A stretch of DNA of 14,341 nt from Planctomycetota bacterium (GCA_027295435.1 JAPUKX010000113.1:1-14341); one strand, 5' to 3'; numbered from the stretch's first letter, positions 6,890 through 13,315 are shown. Translations and numbers: made by a program. The notes: generated from the sequence alone by a model not told the origin.

Positions 6890-7977
6890 GGCGCGTCACT
6901 CCCAGAGGCGGGCGCTGCGGGGTCCTCGGCGGGCTCAGCTGTTTCGATCTCCTTCGCTCCGAGCAGGGCCCCGCGAAGCGCTCGGTAGTCCGGCGCGTCG
7001 TTCAGTACGCCGGGCGCGAGCTTGGGCAGAATCTGATCAAGCAAGCGCAGCGCGTCCATGGCCGCAACTGATCGAGGATAGCGCCGCAGCAGCCGACGGA
7101 GGGTCAATTCCGCCGCCACGGGGTCGTTGGTTCTCAGGTACCACTGAGCGGTCAGCAGCAGCTTGCGACCGTCTGATTCGTCAAGGCGACTCAGCAGGGC
7201 GTGGGCTCCGATGCGCTCGGCGGCGGCCGGCTCCAGGGTGATCAACTCTTGCAATCGCTGGCGGGCTTCGAGCAGTCCGGCCGCGTCGAAGCGGGGGCCC
7301 TTGAACGTGGCCAGATGCGCGTAGATCAGCCGGCGCCTTGCTTTGCTGATCAGGCGCGAGTTCGGATGATTCTCGATGAAGATCGAGTACATATCGACGG
7401 CGAGCTCCATCTTGCGGCGCTGGAAGTAGAAGTCGGCCAGTTGCATCGCGGCCTGCTCGGCCAGGCGGCTGCCGGGCAAGCGCTCCTGGATGCGAATGAG
7501 CAGCTCCTGGGCCTCGTCTTCGGCGCTGAGGATTCGCATCCCCCAAAGTTTCCGCTGGGTACCCGTGGCGTAGAGGGTGGCGATCTCCAGCTCGCGTTGA
7601 AGGGCGGTCACGAACGCTTCGGTGGCGGTGAACACCCGCGCGACGTACTCGTAATCAAACAGCGCTTCGTAGTATTTCTCCTGGGCTCGAAGGGCATCGC
7701 CGCGGGTCAGATACGCCTCGGGCAGCAGCGGGTGGCCGTCGTGGCGCTCAATCCAGTTGGCGGCGAGGATCTCGGCACGTTCGGCATCGCCCCGGGCAAG
7801 CGTGCGGCGAGCCAGGGCCAACTCGCCCTGGGGAGTCGCGGGGTCGATGGATTCTCCAGCCTGCCAGGTGTCCTCGTCGGAGAGGATGTACTGCTGCTGG
7901 CCGAAAGCCGCCGGGCTGACGATGCCGTCGGCCAAGGTGATACAAAGAAGCCCCGTCACGGCAGCGGCAATCTGCAT
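6886..7977 (-). CDS. Secreted TPR-repeat protein, BamD/YfiO-like
   Basis: 363 residues. Residues 1-26 form a Sec signal peptide (hydrophobic core AAAVTGLLCITLA, cleavage near AFG-QQ). No lipobox is present: the only cysteine in the core is preceded by Leu-Leu, so unlike true BamD it is not obviously lipidated. The mature part is all helical with repeated TPR-like units such as GDAERAEILAANWIERH, YYEALFDYEYVARVF, RRKMELAVDMYSIFIENHP and NDPVAAELTLRRLLRRYP. BamD-type proteins assist outer-membrane protein insertion. The C-terminus is Ala/Glu/Pro-rich. It heads an apparent operon with the LptE-like gene and ftsH. A generic TPR scaffold or tol-pal/CpoB-like protein is the main alternative. Confidence 0.8.
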   Translation of the reverse strand: MQIAAAVTGLLCITLADGIVSPAAFGQQQYILSDEDTWQAGESIDPATPQGELALARRTLARGDAERAEILAANWIERHDGHPLLPEAYLTRGDALRAQEKYYEALFDYEYVARVFTATEAFVTALQRELEIATLYATGTQRKLWGMRILSAEDEAQELLIRIQERLPGSRLAEQAAMQLADFYFQRRKMELAVDMYSIFIENHPNSRLISKARRRLIYAHLATFKGPRFDAAGLLEARQRLQELITLEPAAAERIGAHALLSRLDESDGRKLLLTAQWYLRTNDPVAAELTLRRLLRRYPRSVAAMDALRLLDQILPKLAPGVLNDAPDYRALRGALLGAKEIETAEPAEDPAAPASGSDAP

Positions 7978-7983
7978 GGCATG

Positions 7984-8012
7984 ATGGTACGTTGGACCGT
8001 CCGGTCGCTCAA
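7984..8012 (-). promoter_or_regulatory. Promoter of the TPR-lptE-ftsH unit
   Basis: On the reverse strand TTGAGC (8007-8012), 17 bases, TACCAT (7984-7989), then six bases and the ATG at 7977. Both boxes match four of six consensus positions and spacing is ideal. Initiation would coincide with the start codon, implying a leaderless mRNA; no Shine-Dalgarno site is visible. Confidence 0.5.
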
Positions 8013-8021
8013 TTCAGCCGG

Positions 8022-8036
8022 AAGGCTTGAGGCTTG
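8022..8036 (+). repeat. Tandem heptamer repeat, copy 1
   Basis: Contains AGGCTTG twice in tandem. The 15 bases AAGGCTTGAGGCTTG are identical, in opposite orientation, to 13326-13340. It lies in the gap between the divergent TPR gene and the lipid-kinase gene, just upstream of the minus-strand -35 box. Confidence 0.5.
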
Positions 8037-8047
8037 CAGGCTCGCGT

Positions 8048-8075
8048 TTCGCCGGCGGGCTCGCCCCGCCGCGAA
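8048..8075. other. GC-rich hairpin between divergent genes
   Basis: TTCG plus CGGCGGG (8048-8051 and 8053-8059, one bulged C) pair with CCCGCCG plus CGAA (8065-8075) around a five-base loop, an 11-base-pair stem. It lies in the 150-base divergent gap and upstream of the lipid-kinase start. It could be a regulatory site, part of the kinase leader RNA or a REP-like element; function unknown. Confidence 0.4.
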
Positions 8076-8127
8076 GTGACCCCCCGGCAGAGCCTGCGAC
8101 CAACGGGGCTGTGTGGAAGTTGGCGCC

Positions 8128-9027
8128 ATGCGGATCATGATCCTTTTCAATCCGATCGCCGGGGTGGGCAAGGCTGCGCTTGTCGCTCGGCAGATCGGGT
8201 CCCGCCTGGGCGAATCCGGGTACGAGATCGATCTTGTAGAGAGCCGCCCGGACCCGAGCGGAGATTGGCTTGACCGCAGATTGCAGGACACCGCGGTGAT
8301 GGTAGTCGTGGGGGGAGATGGCGCGGTGCAAGGCGCCTCCGGTCCCGCCATCCGAACGTCCACGCCGATCTACCACGTCCCCTACGGCACGGAGAACCTG
8401 TTCGCCCGGGAGTTCGGGATGGATCCCCGGCCGGAAACCCTGCTGCGGGCGGTGCAACGCTATGACGTGCGGCAGGTGGATGTCGGCGTCGCCAATGATC
8501 AACCGTTCTTGCTCATGGCCTCGATTGGGTTCGATGCGGCGGTTGTGCACGATCTGGCCGGGCGTCGCGGCTCCTCGATCTCACACCTTTCCTATGCCGG
8601 GCCGATCCTGCGGCAACTGGGTTCCTGGCGGCCGCCGAGGTTGACCGTGACCGTTGACGGCCGGCCGCTTGCCCCTGATGGCCCCGAGATGCAACAAGGT
8701 TGCGTCATCGTGGCCAACAGTCGGCAGTATGCGTGGCGGCTGAACCCAGCGAGGCGGGCCGTGATGTCCGATGGCCTGTTCGACGTGCTGTTTTTCCCTG
8801 TTCGATCCACCGCCGACCTGCTCGGTTGGATTCTCAAGTTCAAGCTCGGCCGGCCTCTGGCGGACCCGCGCCTGCGCTATCAACTCGGCCGCGACGTTGA
8901 GATCGTCTGTGATCAGCCGCAGCTGGTTCAGTTAGACGGGGATCCGCCGCCGGGTGGCGTTGGTAAACGGACGAGTCAACTGCAAGCGAGTGTGCGGCCC
9001 CGAGCTTTGCGGGTGTTGATGCCATAG
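8128..9027 (+). CDS. Diacylglycerol kinase / sphingosine kinase family lipid kinase
   Basis: ATP-dependent lipid kinase of the DagK/YegS superfamily, 299 residues, the normal length. It begins with the family motif FNPIAGVGK (about 6-14), then the nucleotide-binding glycine loop VVVGGDGA (about 60-67) and PYGTENLFAREFG (about 87-99), followed by the beta-sandwich lipid-binding region and a C-terminal QLDGDPP corresponding to the usual 'DGE' motif. The normally conserved Thr of GGDGT is Ala here. The ATG at 8128 has GGAAG seven bases upstream (8116-8120); an in-frame GTG at 8113 would add five residues and lose that site. It ends only 27 bases before fliL, so it may be co-transcribed with the flagellar genes. 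The true lipid substrate cannot be read from the sequence. Confidence 0.9.
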   Translation: MRIMILFNPIAGVGKAALVARQIGSRLGESGYEIDLVESRPDPSGDWLDRRLQDTAVMVVVGGDGAVQGASGPAIRTSTPIYHVPYGTENLFAREFGMDPRPETLLRAVQRYDVRQVDVGVANDQPFLLMASIGFDAAVVHDLAGRRGSSISHLSYAGPILRQLGSWRPPRLTVTVDGRPLAPDGPEMQQGCVIVANSRQYAWRLNPARRAVMSDGLFDVLFFPVRSTADLLGWILKFKLGRPLADPRLRYQLGRDVEIVCDQPQLVQLDGDPPPGGVGKRTSQLQASVRPRALRVLMP

Positions 9028-9031
9028 GAGC

Positions 9032-9053
9032 GCTCAGCCCGGGGAGGCTGAGC
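9032..9053 (+). promoter_or_regulatory. Hairpin holding the fliL Shine-Dalgarno site, GGA in loop
   Basis: GCTCAGCC (9032-9039) and GGCTGAGC (9046-9053) pair perfectly around the loop CGGGGA. The Shine-Dalgarno GGGGAGG (9041-9047) spans loop and 3' arm, and the fliL ATG follows at 9055. The stem would hide the ribosome-binding site, and the loop presents GGA as in CsrA/RsmA sites. It could alternatively be a terminator for the lipid-kinase gene, but no T tract follows. Confidence 0.55.
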
Positions 9054-9054
9054 A

Positions 9055-9593
9055 ATGGCCAAAGAAAAGGCACCGGAAGCCGAAGCCGAAGTCGAGAGCC
9101 AGCGCAAAAACTACCTCTGCGGCTGATTATGCTCATCGGCGGCATTCTTGTTGCGGAAGCGGCGGTCATTATCGGGGCGATGACGCTCTTCGGCGGCCCG
9201 GCGGAGGTCGAGGCTACCCAGATCGCCGTCACCCTCGATACGCCTGAGGACGAAAAGATAGTCGAGGTCCTGGTGCTAGACGGCAAGCTGCCCAACAACA
9301 AATCAGGCATCACCTATATCTACGGCACCGAAATCTATGTGCAGGTGAAGAACCGGTATGCCGAGCGGGTCACCGAAGACCTCGAGCAGTTCCGAAACGA
9401 AATCAAGGCTGATATCACGGCGATCTGGCGGACCAGCGACCCGCAGCATTTCCAGGAGCCGAAGCTGGAGAGCCTCACGCGCAAGGTACAGGCACTTTTG
9501 GCCGATCGATTCGGTGTCGATCAACAGTCCAGTGAGCCGATCATCTCCAAGTGCGTTATCGTCATGGGCACCGGATTTCGAATTGACGGTTGA
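9055..9593 (+). CDS. fliL: FliL-like flagellar basal-body protein, apparent one-base frameshift
   Basis: FliL is a single-pass inner-membrane protein associated with the flagellar stator. The ATG at 9055 with a strong Shine-Dalgarno site opens a charged N-terminus (MAKEKAPEAEAEVESQRK), but this frame stops at 9124-9126. The remaining protein lies in another frame: LPLRLIMLIGGILVAEAAVI (membrane helix), a FliL-like periplasmic domain (TDNLEQF-type helix seen as VTEDLEQFRNEIKADI) and an end at 9593. Adding one A to the AAAAA run at 9106-9110 joins both parts as ...SQRKKLPLRL..., a typical FliL layout. This is either a real mutation, a sequencing error in the homopolymer, or a frameshifting site. 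If only the second part is translated, it would begin at 9129 without a cytoplasmic tail. The family call rests on layout and context. Confidence 0.75.
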
Positions 9594-9631
9594 CAACCGG
9601 CCTGTGTTCGGTCAATGTAGTGAACGGCCGA

Positions 9632-9650
9632 CGGCAAGGGATGGCAGCCG
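9632..9650 (+). promoter_or_regulatory. Weak hairpin with GGGA loop in fliN leader
   Basis: CGGC (9632-9635) and GCCG (9647-9650) enclose AAGGGATGGCA. The AGGGATGGC inside it recurs exactly at the fliN start (9707-9715). A four-base stem alone is weak evidence; it is listed because it would make a second GGA site about 70 bases before the one at the fliN start. Confidence 0.25.
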
Positions 9651-9702
9651 GCCCAGGCGTTTGCATGAGGCACCCGCAGATTCAGCCGCGCGTTGCAGGC
9701 GG

Positions 9703-9716
9703 AGCCAGGGATGGCT
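9703..9716 (+). promoter_or_regulatory. Hairpin over fliN start codon, GGGA loop
   Basis: AGCCA (9703-9707) pairs perfectly with TGGCT (9712-9716) around GGGA, whose last base is the A of the fliN ATG. The stretch CAGGGATG is close to the in-vitro CsrA consensus (ACARGGAUGU). A protein bound here would block initiation directly. Confidence 0.45.
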
Positions 9717-10226
9717 GACGAGACACCTAACGTTGAGCAATCAGAATCTCCCGAACCGGCCGAGAAGCCGGCGGACAGCGCCCCGCCCACCGAGGCCGAG
9801 GCCGCCGCGGATCCGCTGGACGATCGCACCGCCGCACAGGTGGCGACCGAAGCGATCGACAAGGCCGAGCAGGCCGTCCAAGACATCAAGGCCGAATCGT
9901 CAGGCCCAGGCGCCGTCGCCGAGGCCTTGAATCTGCCCGACCTCGACGGCCCACCCAGTGGCGACGGTGTGGAATCGGCGGGTCTGGATCTGCTTGGCGA
10001 TGTCAATCTTCAAGTCAAGGTTGAACTCGGACGGACGCGCATGTACGTCGAGGATGTGCTTCGACTGAACGAGAACTCGGTCATCGAGCTGGACAAGCTC
10101 GCCGGTGACCCCGTGGATATCTATGTGAACGATCGTCACGTCGCCCGCGGCGAAGTGCTGGTTGTCAACGAGAACTTCTGTGTTCGCGTGAGCGAAATCA
10201 TTCAGTTGACCGGACCGGACGATTGA
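9711..10226 (+). CDS. fliN: Flagellar motor switch protein FliN
   Basis: Component of the cytoplasmic C-ring that sets rotation direction and docks the export ATPase complex. 171 residues. The first 85 or so are acidic, Ala/Glu/Pro-rich and probably disordered (ESPEPAEKPADSAPPTEAEA). The C-terminal 75 form a complete SpoA/FliN domain: LGDVNLQVKVELGRTRM, VEDVLRLNENSVIELDKLAG, VDIYVNDRHVARGEVLVVNE, CVRVSEII. Start at ATG 9711 with GGAG six bases upstream; a TTG at 9693 is in frame but less likely. No fliM lies before it. The gene is preceded by 117 non-coding bases and followed by a 135-base gap before fliO. Confidence 0.95.
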   Translation: MADETPNVEQSESPEPAEKPADSAPPTEAEAAADPLDDRTAAQVATEAIDKAEQAVQDIKAESSGPGAVAEALNLPDLDGPPSGDGVESAGLDLLGDVNLQVKVELGRTRMYVEDVLRLNENSVIELDKLAGDPVDIYVNDRHVARGEVLVVNENFCVRVSEIIQLTGPDD

Positions 10227-10302
10227 GAGCACGCGCGAGACATCAACCGCAACACGAACAGTACATACACAACATCCACATAATGTTGATTGATCGCACG
10301 TA

Positions 10303-10317
10303 GCCTCAGGATGAGGC
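10303..10317 (+). promoter_or_regulatory. GGA-loop hairpin in fliO leader
   Basis: GCCTCA (10303-10308) and TGAGGC (10312-10317) pair perfectly around GGA; with the closing pair open the loop is AGGAT. It lies 44 bases before the fliO start in the 135-base gap after fliN. A weaker AT-rich inverted repeat (CAACAT / ATGTTG, 10270-10288) lies upstream; no convincing sigma-70 or sigma-54 promoter is seen in this gap. Confidence 0.45.
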
Positions 10318-10345
10318 ACCCCGCTGGAGGATCCGGCGGAGCATA

Positions 10346-10358
10346 GCCAAGGATTGGC
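10346..10358 (+). promoter_or_regulatory. GGA-loop hairpin on the fliO Shine-Dalgarno site
   Basis: GCCAA (10346-10350) pairs with TTGGC (10354-10358) around GGA. The loop and 5' arm contain AAGGA, the Shine-Dalgarno site of fliO (ATG at 10362). Its GGA is 42 bases from the GGA of the upstream hairpin, a spacing at which one CsrA dimer can bridge two sites. Confidence 0.5.
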
Positions 10359-10361
10359 GCC

Positions 10362-11195
10362 ATGTCTGATCGAATCGGGCTCAAACTTTGCGCGACAACA
10401 TGTCTGCTGCTCATCAGTCCCTGGCCGGGGTACGCCGCCGAGGGGCCCACCAGCAGCGTGGTTGCCAACCAGCCAATGACATCCTCCGGCGTCGGGCGCA
10501 GACCTTCGTCCGTTGATCTCCTCACGCGCGGTGAGATCGTGACCAGCCGCGTTGAGCCCCAGGGCGCAGAACCTGCGCCGGAAGTGTTTGAGCCCCCGCC
10601 CCAGGAAGCCAGCCGATTGGGAAAACCCCAGGGGATATACCCACGGCGGTCGAGCATCGAGCGTGGCAGTTCGTCGGGCAACCCACTCAAAGGGATTGGC
10701 TCGCGGACCAAAGAGGTGATCCGGATTGCTGCTGCCTTGGCGGCCGTGCTCGGCTTGGTCGTCTTGTTACGGACGATGTTCCGGCGGATGGCGGGGCCCA
10801 TGGGCAACGCCGCCCAACCATCCGGTGTGGTGGACGTGCTGGCCCGGTATCCGATTGCGCGAGGCCAGCAACTTGTTCTGCTGAAGCTAGGCCGCCGCAT
10901 CGTGCTGCTGCACCAAGGCAAAGCGGCGATGACCATGCTCAGCGAAATCTCGGATCCCGATGAGACTGCGGCATTGCTGGCGCGGGTCGAGGCAGATTCT
11001 CGTCGCAATCGGACCGGTCGATTCCAGGCCCTGCTAAACCGGTTCGCGGAGGACGGCCGGGCGAGCCACGACCCGGGATTCTCGCTTCGGCGACTCGCCG
11101 GACTCGACATCGAGGGCAACGAGGTGATCGACCTCACACGACGGCCAAGGCGAGCCCGGATGTCCGGATTGGTGGCGCGGAAGGATTCGTTATGA
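10362..11195 (+). CDS. fliO: Flagellar biosynthesis protein FliO
   Basis: Membrane protein that helps assemble the FliP ring of the flagellar type III export gate. 277 residues: an N-terminal signal sequence (about 1-25, ending PGYAA), a Pro/Ser-rich periplasmic stretch (26-118), one membrane helix (about 119-137, VIRIAAALAAVLGLVVLL), then the FliO domain VDVLARYPIARGQQLVLLKLG, RRIVLLHQGK and MTMLSEISDPDE (about 157-201), and a basic cytoplasmic tail of about 75 residues. It is longer than most FliO proteins at both ends. The start at 10362 has AAGGA eight bases upstream. It overlaps fliP by four bases (ATGA). FliO is poorly conserved, but domain and position agree. Confidence 0.9.
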   Translation: MSDRIGLKLCATTCLLLISPWPGYAAEGPTSSVVANQPMTSSGVGRRPSSVDLLTRGEIVTSRVEPQGAEPAPEVFEPPPQEASRLGKPQGIYPRRSSIERGSSSGNPLKGIGSRTKEVIRIAAALAAVLGLVVLLRTMFRRMAGPMGNAAQPSGVVDVLARYPIARGQQLVLLKLGRRIVLLHQGKAAMTMLSEISDPDETAALLARVEADSRRNRTGRFQALLNRFAEDGRASHDPGFSLRRLAGLDIEGNEVIDLTRRPRRARMSGLVARKDSL

Positions 11196-12109
11196 GTGAG
11201 CCATACGTCGTCGAGCGCAGAAATAGCCGAGCACCGCGCGCCGCATTGGTGCCGGCCCTGCATTGCCATACGGGGCTCATGCTGGCAGTATGTGCCGGGC
11301 CTTTGCTGCTTGCCTCTGCGGCCTGCGCCCAGCCGGCCGAGCCCAGCCTGAACCCGATCGCCTTGTTGGAAGGCGCTACCGAATCTCTACCCGGCTTCGA
11401 GGGCGGCCTCAGCAACTCGCTGAACATTCTGCTGTTGCTGACGGTGCTGAGCCTGGCGCCGGCTCTGCTGGTGTTATGCACGTGCTTCACACGGATCGTG
11501 ATTGTGCTGGGACTGCTTCGGCAGGCGTTGGGCACGCAGGGGTTGCCGCCGAGCCAGGTGATCGTGGGATTGAGTCTGTTTATCACCTTCGTCGTGATGG
11601 CCCCGACCCTGCAACAGATGTACACCCAGGGTATCGAGCCCTACGCCGCGGGCGAGGTGCAGGACTACAACGTCGCGTGGCAGCGCGCCAAGCAGCCGCT
11701 GCGCGATTTCATGTTCAATCAGATCGAGGCGACTGGGAACTGGTCGGGCGTGTACATGATGCTGAACTACCGCGGCGTAGATACGTCGGATCCGCAAAGT
11801 CTGACGCGAGCCGATGTGGACATGCTCTCACTTGTTCCCGCGTTCATCCTTAGCGAGCTGAAGGTCGCCTTCTTGATGGGCTTCCGGATCTATCTGCCGT
11901 TTCTGGTCATCGACATGGTGATCGCCAGCATGTTGATCTCGATGGGCATGTTGATGCTGCCGCCGGTGCTGATCTCCCTGCCGTTCAAGTTGCTGCTGTT
12001 CGTGCTGGTTGACGGTTGGCAGCTCGTGGTGGGGTCGCTGATGACCAGCGTGGTGCAGCCGCAAGAGGTTGTGCAGATGGCATCCGTGGTAATGACCGGC
12101 GGGCCGTAG
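11192..12109 (+). CDS. fliP: Flagellar biosynthetic protein FliP
   Basis: Core channel subunit of the flagellar export gate. 305 residues. It has a cleavable-looking signal peptide with a long n-region (hydrophobic core about 29-43, cleavage near ACA-Q at 46), then the FliP body: FTRIVIVLGLLRQALGTQGLPPSQV (99-123), TFVVMAPT, and the signature region PAFILSELKVAF (216-227) through PFLVIDMVIASMLISMGMLM to ISLPFKLLLFVLVDGW (261-276). The Met-rich helix in the signature is typical of the gating loop. Start at 11192 with GGAAGGA six bases upstream, overlapping the fliO stop. It ends in GGP and is followed by a 92-base gap before the fliQ core. Confidence 0.98.
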   Translation: MSEPYVVERRNSRAPRAALVPALHCHTGLMLAVCAGPLLLASAACAQPAEPSLNPIALLEGATESLPGFEGGLSNSLNILLLLTVLSLAPALLVLCTCFTRIVIVLGLLRQALGTQGLPPSQVIVGLSLFITFVVMAPTLQQMYTQGIEPYAAGEVQDYNVAWQRAKQPLRDFMFNQIEATGNWSGVYMMLNYRGVDTSDPQSLTRADVDMLSLVPAFILSELKVAFLMGFRIYLPFLVIDMVIASMLISMGMLMLPPVLISLPFKLLLFVLVDGWQLVVGSLMTSVVQPQEVVQMASVVMTGGP

Positions 12110-12145
12110 GGGTGGCGGGGTGAGACAGGGAGGTTTCCATGCGGA

Positions 12146-12170
12146 GCCCCACGGACTCGAGTTCGTGGGC
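12146..12170 (+). other. Hairpin upstream of the fliQ core start
   Basis: GCCC and ACGGAC (one bulged C at 12150) pair with GTTCGTGGGC (one G-U pair) around a TCGA tetraloop. It lies between a strong Shine-Dalgarno/ATG pair at 12127-12141 and the fliQ core ATG at 12202. It may influence which start is used or simply stabilise the message. Confidence 0.4.
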
Positions 12171-12201
12171 TTCAGAGGGCGCAAATACGAGGACCCGAAC
12201 C

Positions 12202-12453
12202 ATGCTGCAGGACCCAGTTGATGTCGCCAGGATCGCCCTGATGCAGGCGCTGATCATCGCCGTGCCCATCCTTGGGGCGGGGCTGGTCGTTGGACTGTTG
12301 ATCAGCCTGTTCCAGGCGGTGACCCAAATCCAGGAGCAGACGCTGACGTTTGTGCCCAAGATCATCGTCATGATCCTGGTGGCGGTCGTTCTGTTGAGTT
12401 GGATCTCCATCCGGATGGCGAACTTCGCTGTGGAGATGTTCACCGATCTGTGA
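12202..12453 (+). CDS. fliQ: Flagellar biosynthetic protein FliQ
   Basis: Small two-helix export-gate subunit that packs around the FliP/FliR ring. 83 residues from the ATG at 12202, close to the usual 85-90. It shows VDVARIALMQALIIAVPILGAG, VVGLLISLFQAVTQIQEQTLTFVPKI and a second membrane helix ending in WISIRMANF, all standard FliQ. The start at 12202 has CGAGGA eight bases upstream and fits the family N-terminus. An in-frame ATG at 12139 with a stronger Shine-Dalgarno site (AGGGAGG, five bases away) would add 21 polar residues (RSPTDSSSWASEG...), so the longer form cannot be excluded. Confidence 0.94.
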   Translation: MLQDPVDVARIALMQALIIAVPILGAGLVVGLLISLFQAVTQIQEQTLTFVPKIIVMILVAVVLLSWISIRMANFAVEMFTDL

Positions 12454-12529
12454 CGCCGCCGCCTGCCGGGCGAGGGTGCGGCGGGGCAAGCCCACCCGCG
12501 AAACGATCCCCGATGCCTCATGCCTCTTC

Positions 12530-13315
12530 GTGAATCAGCTCACCACCATTCTCGATCATGTCCCGCCGGCGCTACTGGTGATCTTCCGTTTCGGAGGGCT
12601 GATGATCTACGGACCGGTGTTCGGCGCCTCGGTGATCCCGGTTCGGGTGAAGGTGTTTCTGTCGTTCATCCTCGGATTGGCGGTGTACCCGGTCATCTAT
12701 CGCCTGCATCTTGCGGGCGCGCCGCTGGAGCTGAATCTCTGGTCGCTCATCCCCATGATTTCGATGGAGCTGCTGATCGGGTTGATCCTAGGCTTCCTGG
12801 CCAGCCTGCCGTTGGTCGCGGTGCAGATCGGCGGGTTGATCATGAGCCAGCAGATGGGCCTGGGCTTCGCCCGCTTTTTCAACCCGACCATTGACGACGA
12901 AGCGGCCGTGCTCGGACAGATTCTGTTCTTTGCGACCCTGGCGGGGTTTCTGCTGATCGGCGGCCACGAGGCGATGGTTCTGGCGGTGCTGCACAGTTTT
13001 CAACATATCCCGCTGGGCGGGCTTGTTCCTGATCTGAACCTGGTGGCGCTGCTCACCGGAATGCTCACCTCGGCCTTTGAGCTTGCTCTGCGCGTCGCGG
13101 CCCCGCTGCTTGCGCTGATCTTCCTGGAAACCGCGGCGATGGGTTTCATCGCCAAGACCGTGCCGCAGATGAACATTCTGAGTCTGGGATTCCCGGTGCG
13201 CATCCTGGCGGGCTTGCTGATCGTCTGCCTTGGTCTGGTCGTGATCGACGAGGTGGTGATGGATGGAATCGACGAAACGTTGAACCTGATGTTTGAGTGG
13301 ATCGAGACGCAATAG
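12530..13315 (+). CDS. fliR: Flagellar biosynthetic protein FliR
   Basis: Export-gate subunit completing the FliP5R1 channel. About 261 residues, normal for the family. Several long hydrophobic helices are seen: PPALLVIFRFGGLMIYGPVF, VKVFLSFILGLAVYPVIY, MELLIGLILGFLASLPLVAV and, near the end, FPVRILAGLLIVCLGLVV. FliR landmarks are GPVFGASVIPVRVK, QIGGLIMSQQMGLGFARFFNP and FLETAAMGFIAKTVPQMNILSLGFPV. The start is uncertain: GTG at 12530 gives the family-length N-terminus (NQLTTILDHV) but has no Shine-Dalgarno site; an in-frame GTG at 12476 would add 18 residues. A tandem ATGCCTC repeat (12513-12526) sits just upstream. Confidence 0.96.
   Translation: MNQLTTILDHVPPALLVIFRFGGLMIYGPVFGASVIPVRVKVFLSFILGLAVYPVIYRLHLAGAPLELNLWSLIPMISMELLIGLILGFLASLPLVAVQIGGLIMSQQMGLGFARFFNPTIDDEAAVLGQILFFATLAGFLLIGGHEAMVLAVLHSFQHIPLGGLVPDLNLVALLTGMLTSAFELALRVAAPLLALIFLETAAMGFIAKTVPQMNILSLGFPVRILAGLLIVCLGLVVIDEVVMDGIDETLNLMFEWIETQ

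Noticed and set aside
7201..8079. Plus-strand open frame (292 codons) opposite the TPR gene
   Set aside because: Antisense shadow of the TPR protein gene; it would also cross that gene's promoter.
9104..9113. Programmed -1 frameshift site in fliL
   Set aside because: C-AAA-AAC is a poor slippery heptamer and no clear downstream stem or pseudoknot was found; an indel or sequencing error is simpler.
9665..10321. Possible sigma-54 promoters at the repeated ATGAGGCACCC (9665-9675 and 10311-10321)
   Set aside because: The GG of a -24 element is present, but GC is absent at the required -12 distance in both cases. The 11-base repeat is real; at fliO part of it is explained by the GGA-loop hairpin.
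10202..11269. Long minus-strand open frame (355 codons) opposite fliO
   Set aside because: It spans the fliN/fliO gap and both fliO and fliP starts in antisense, is Arg/Ser/Pro-rich, and has no ribosome-binding site or family features.
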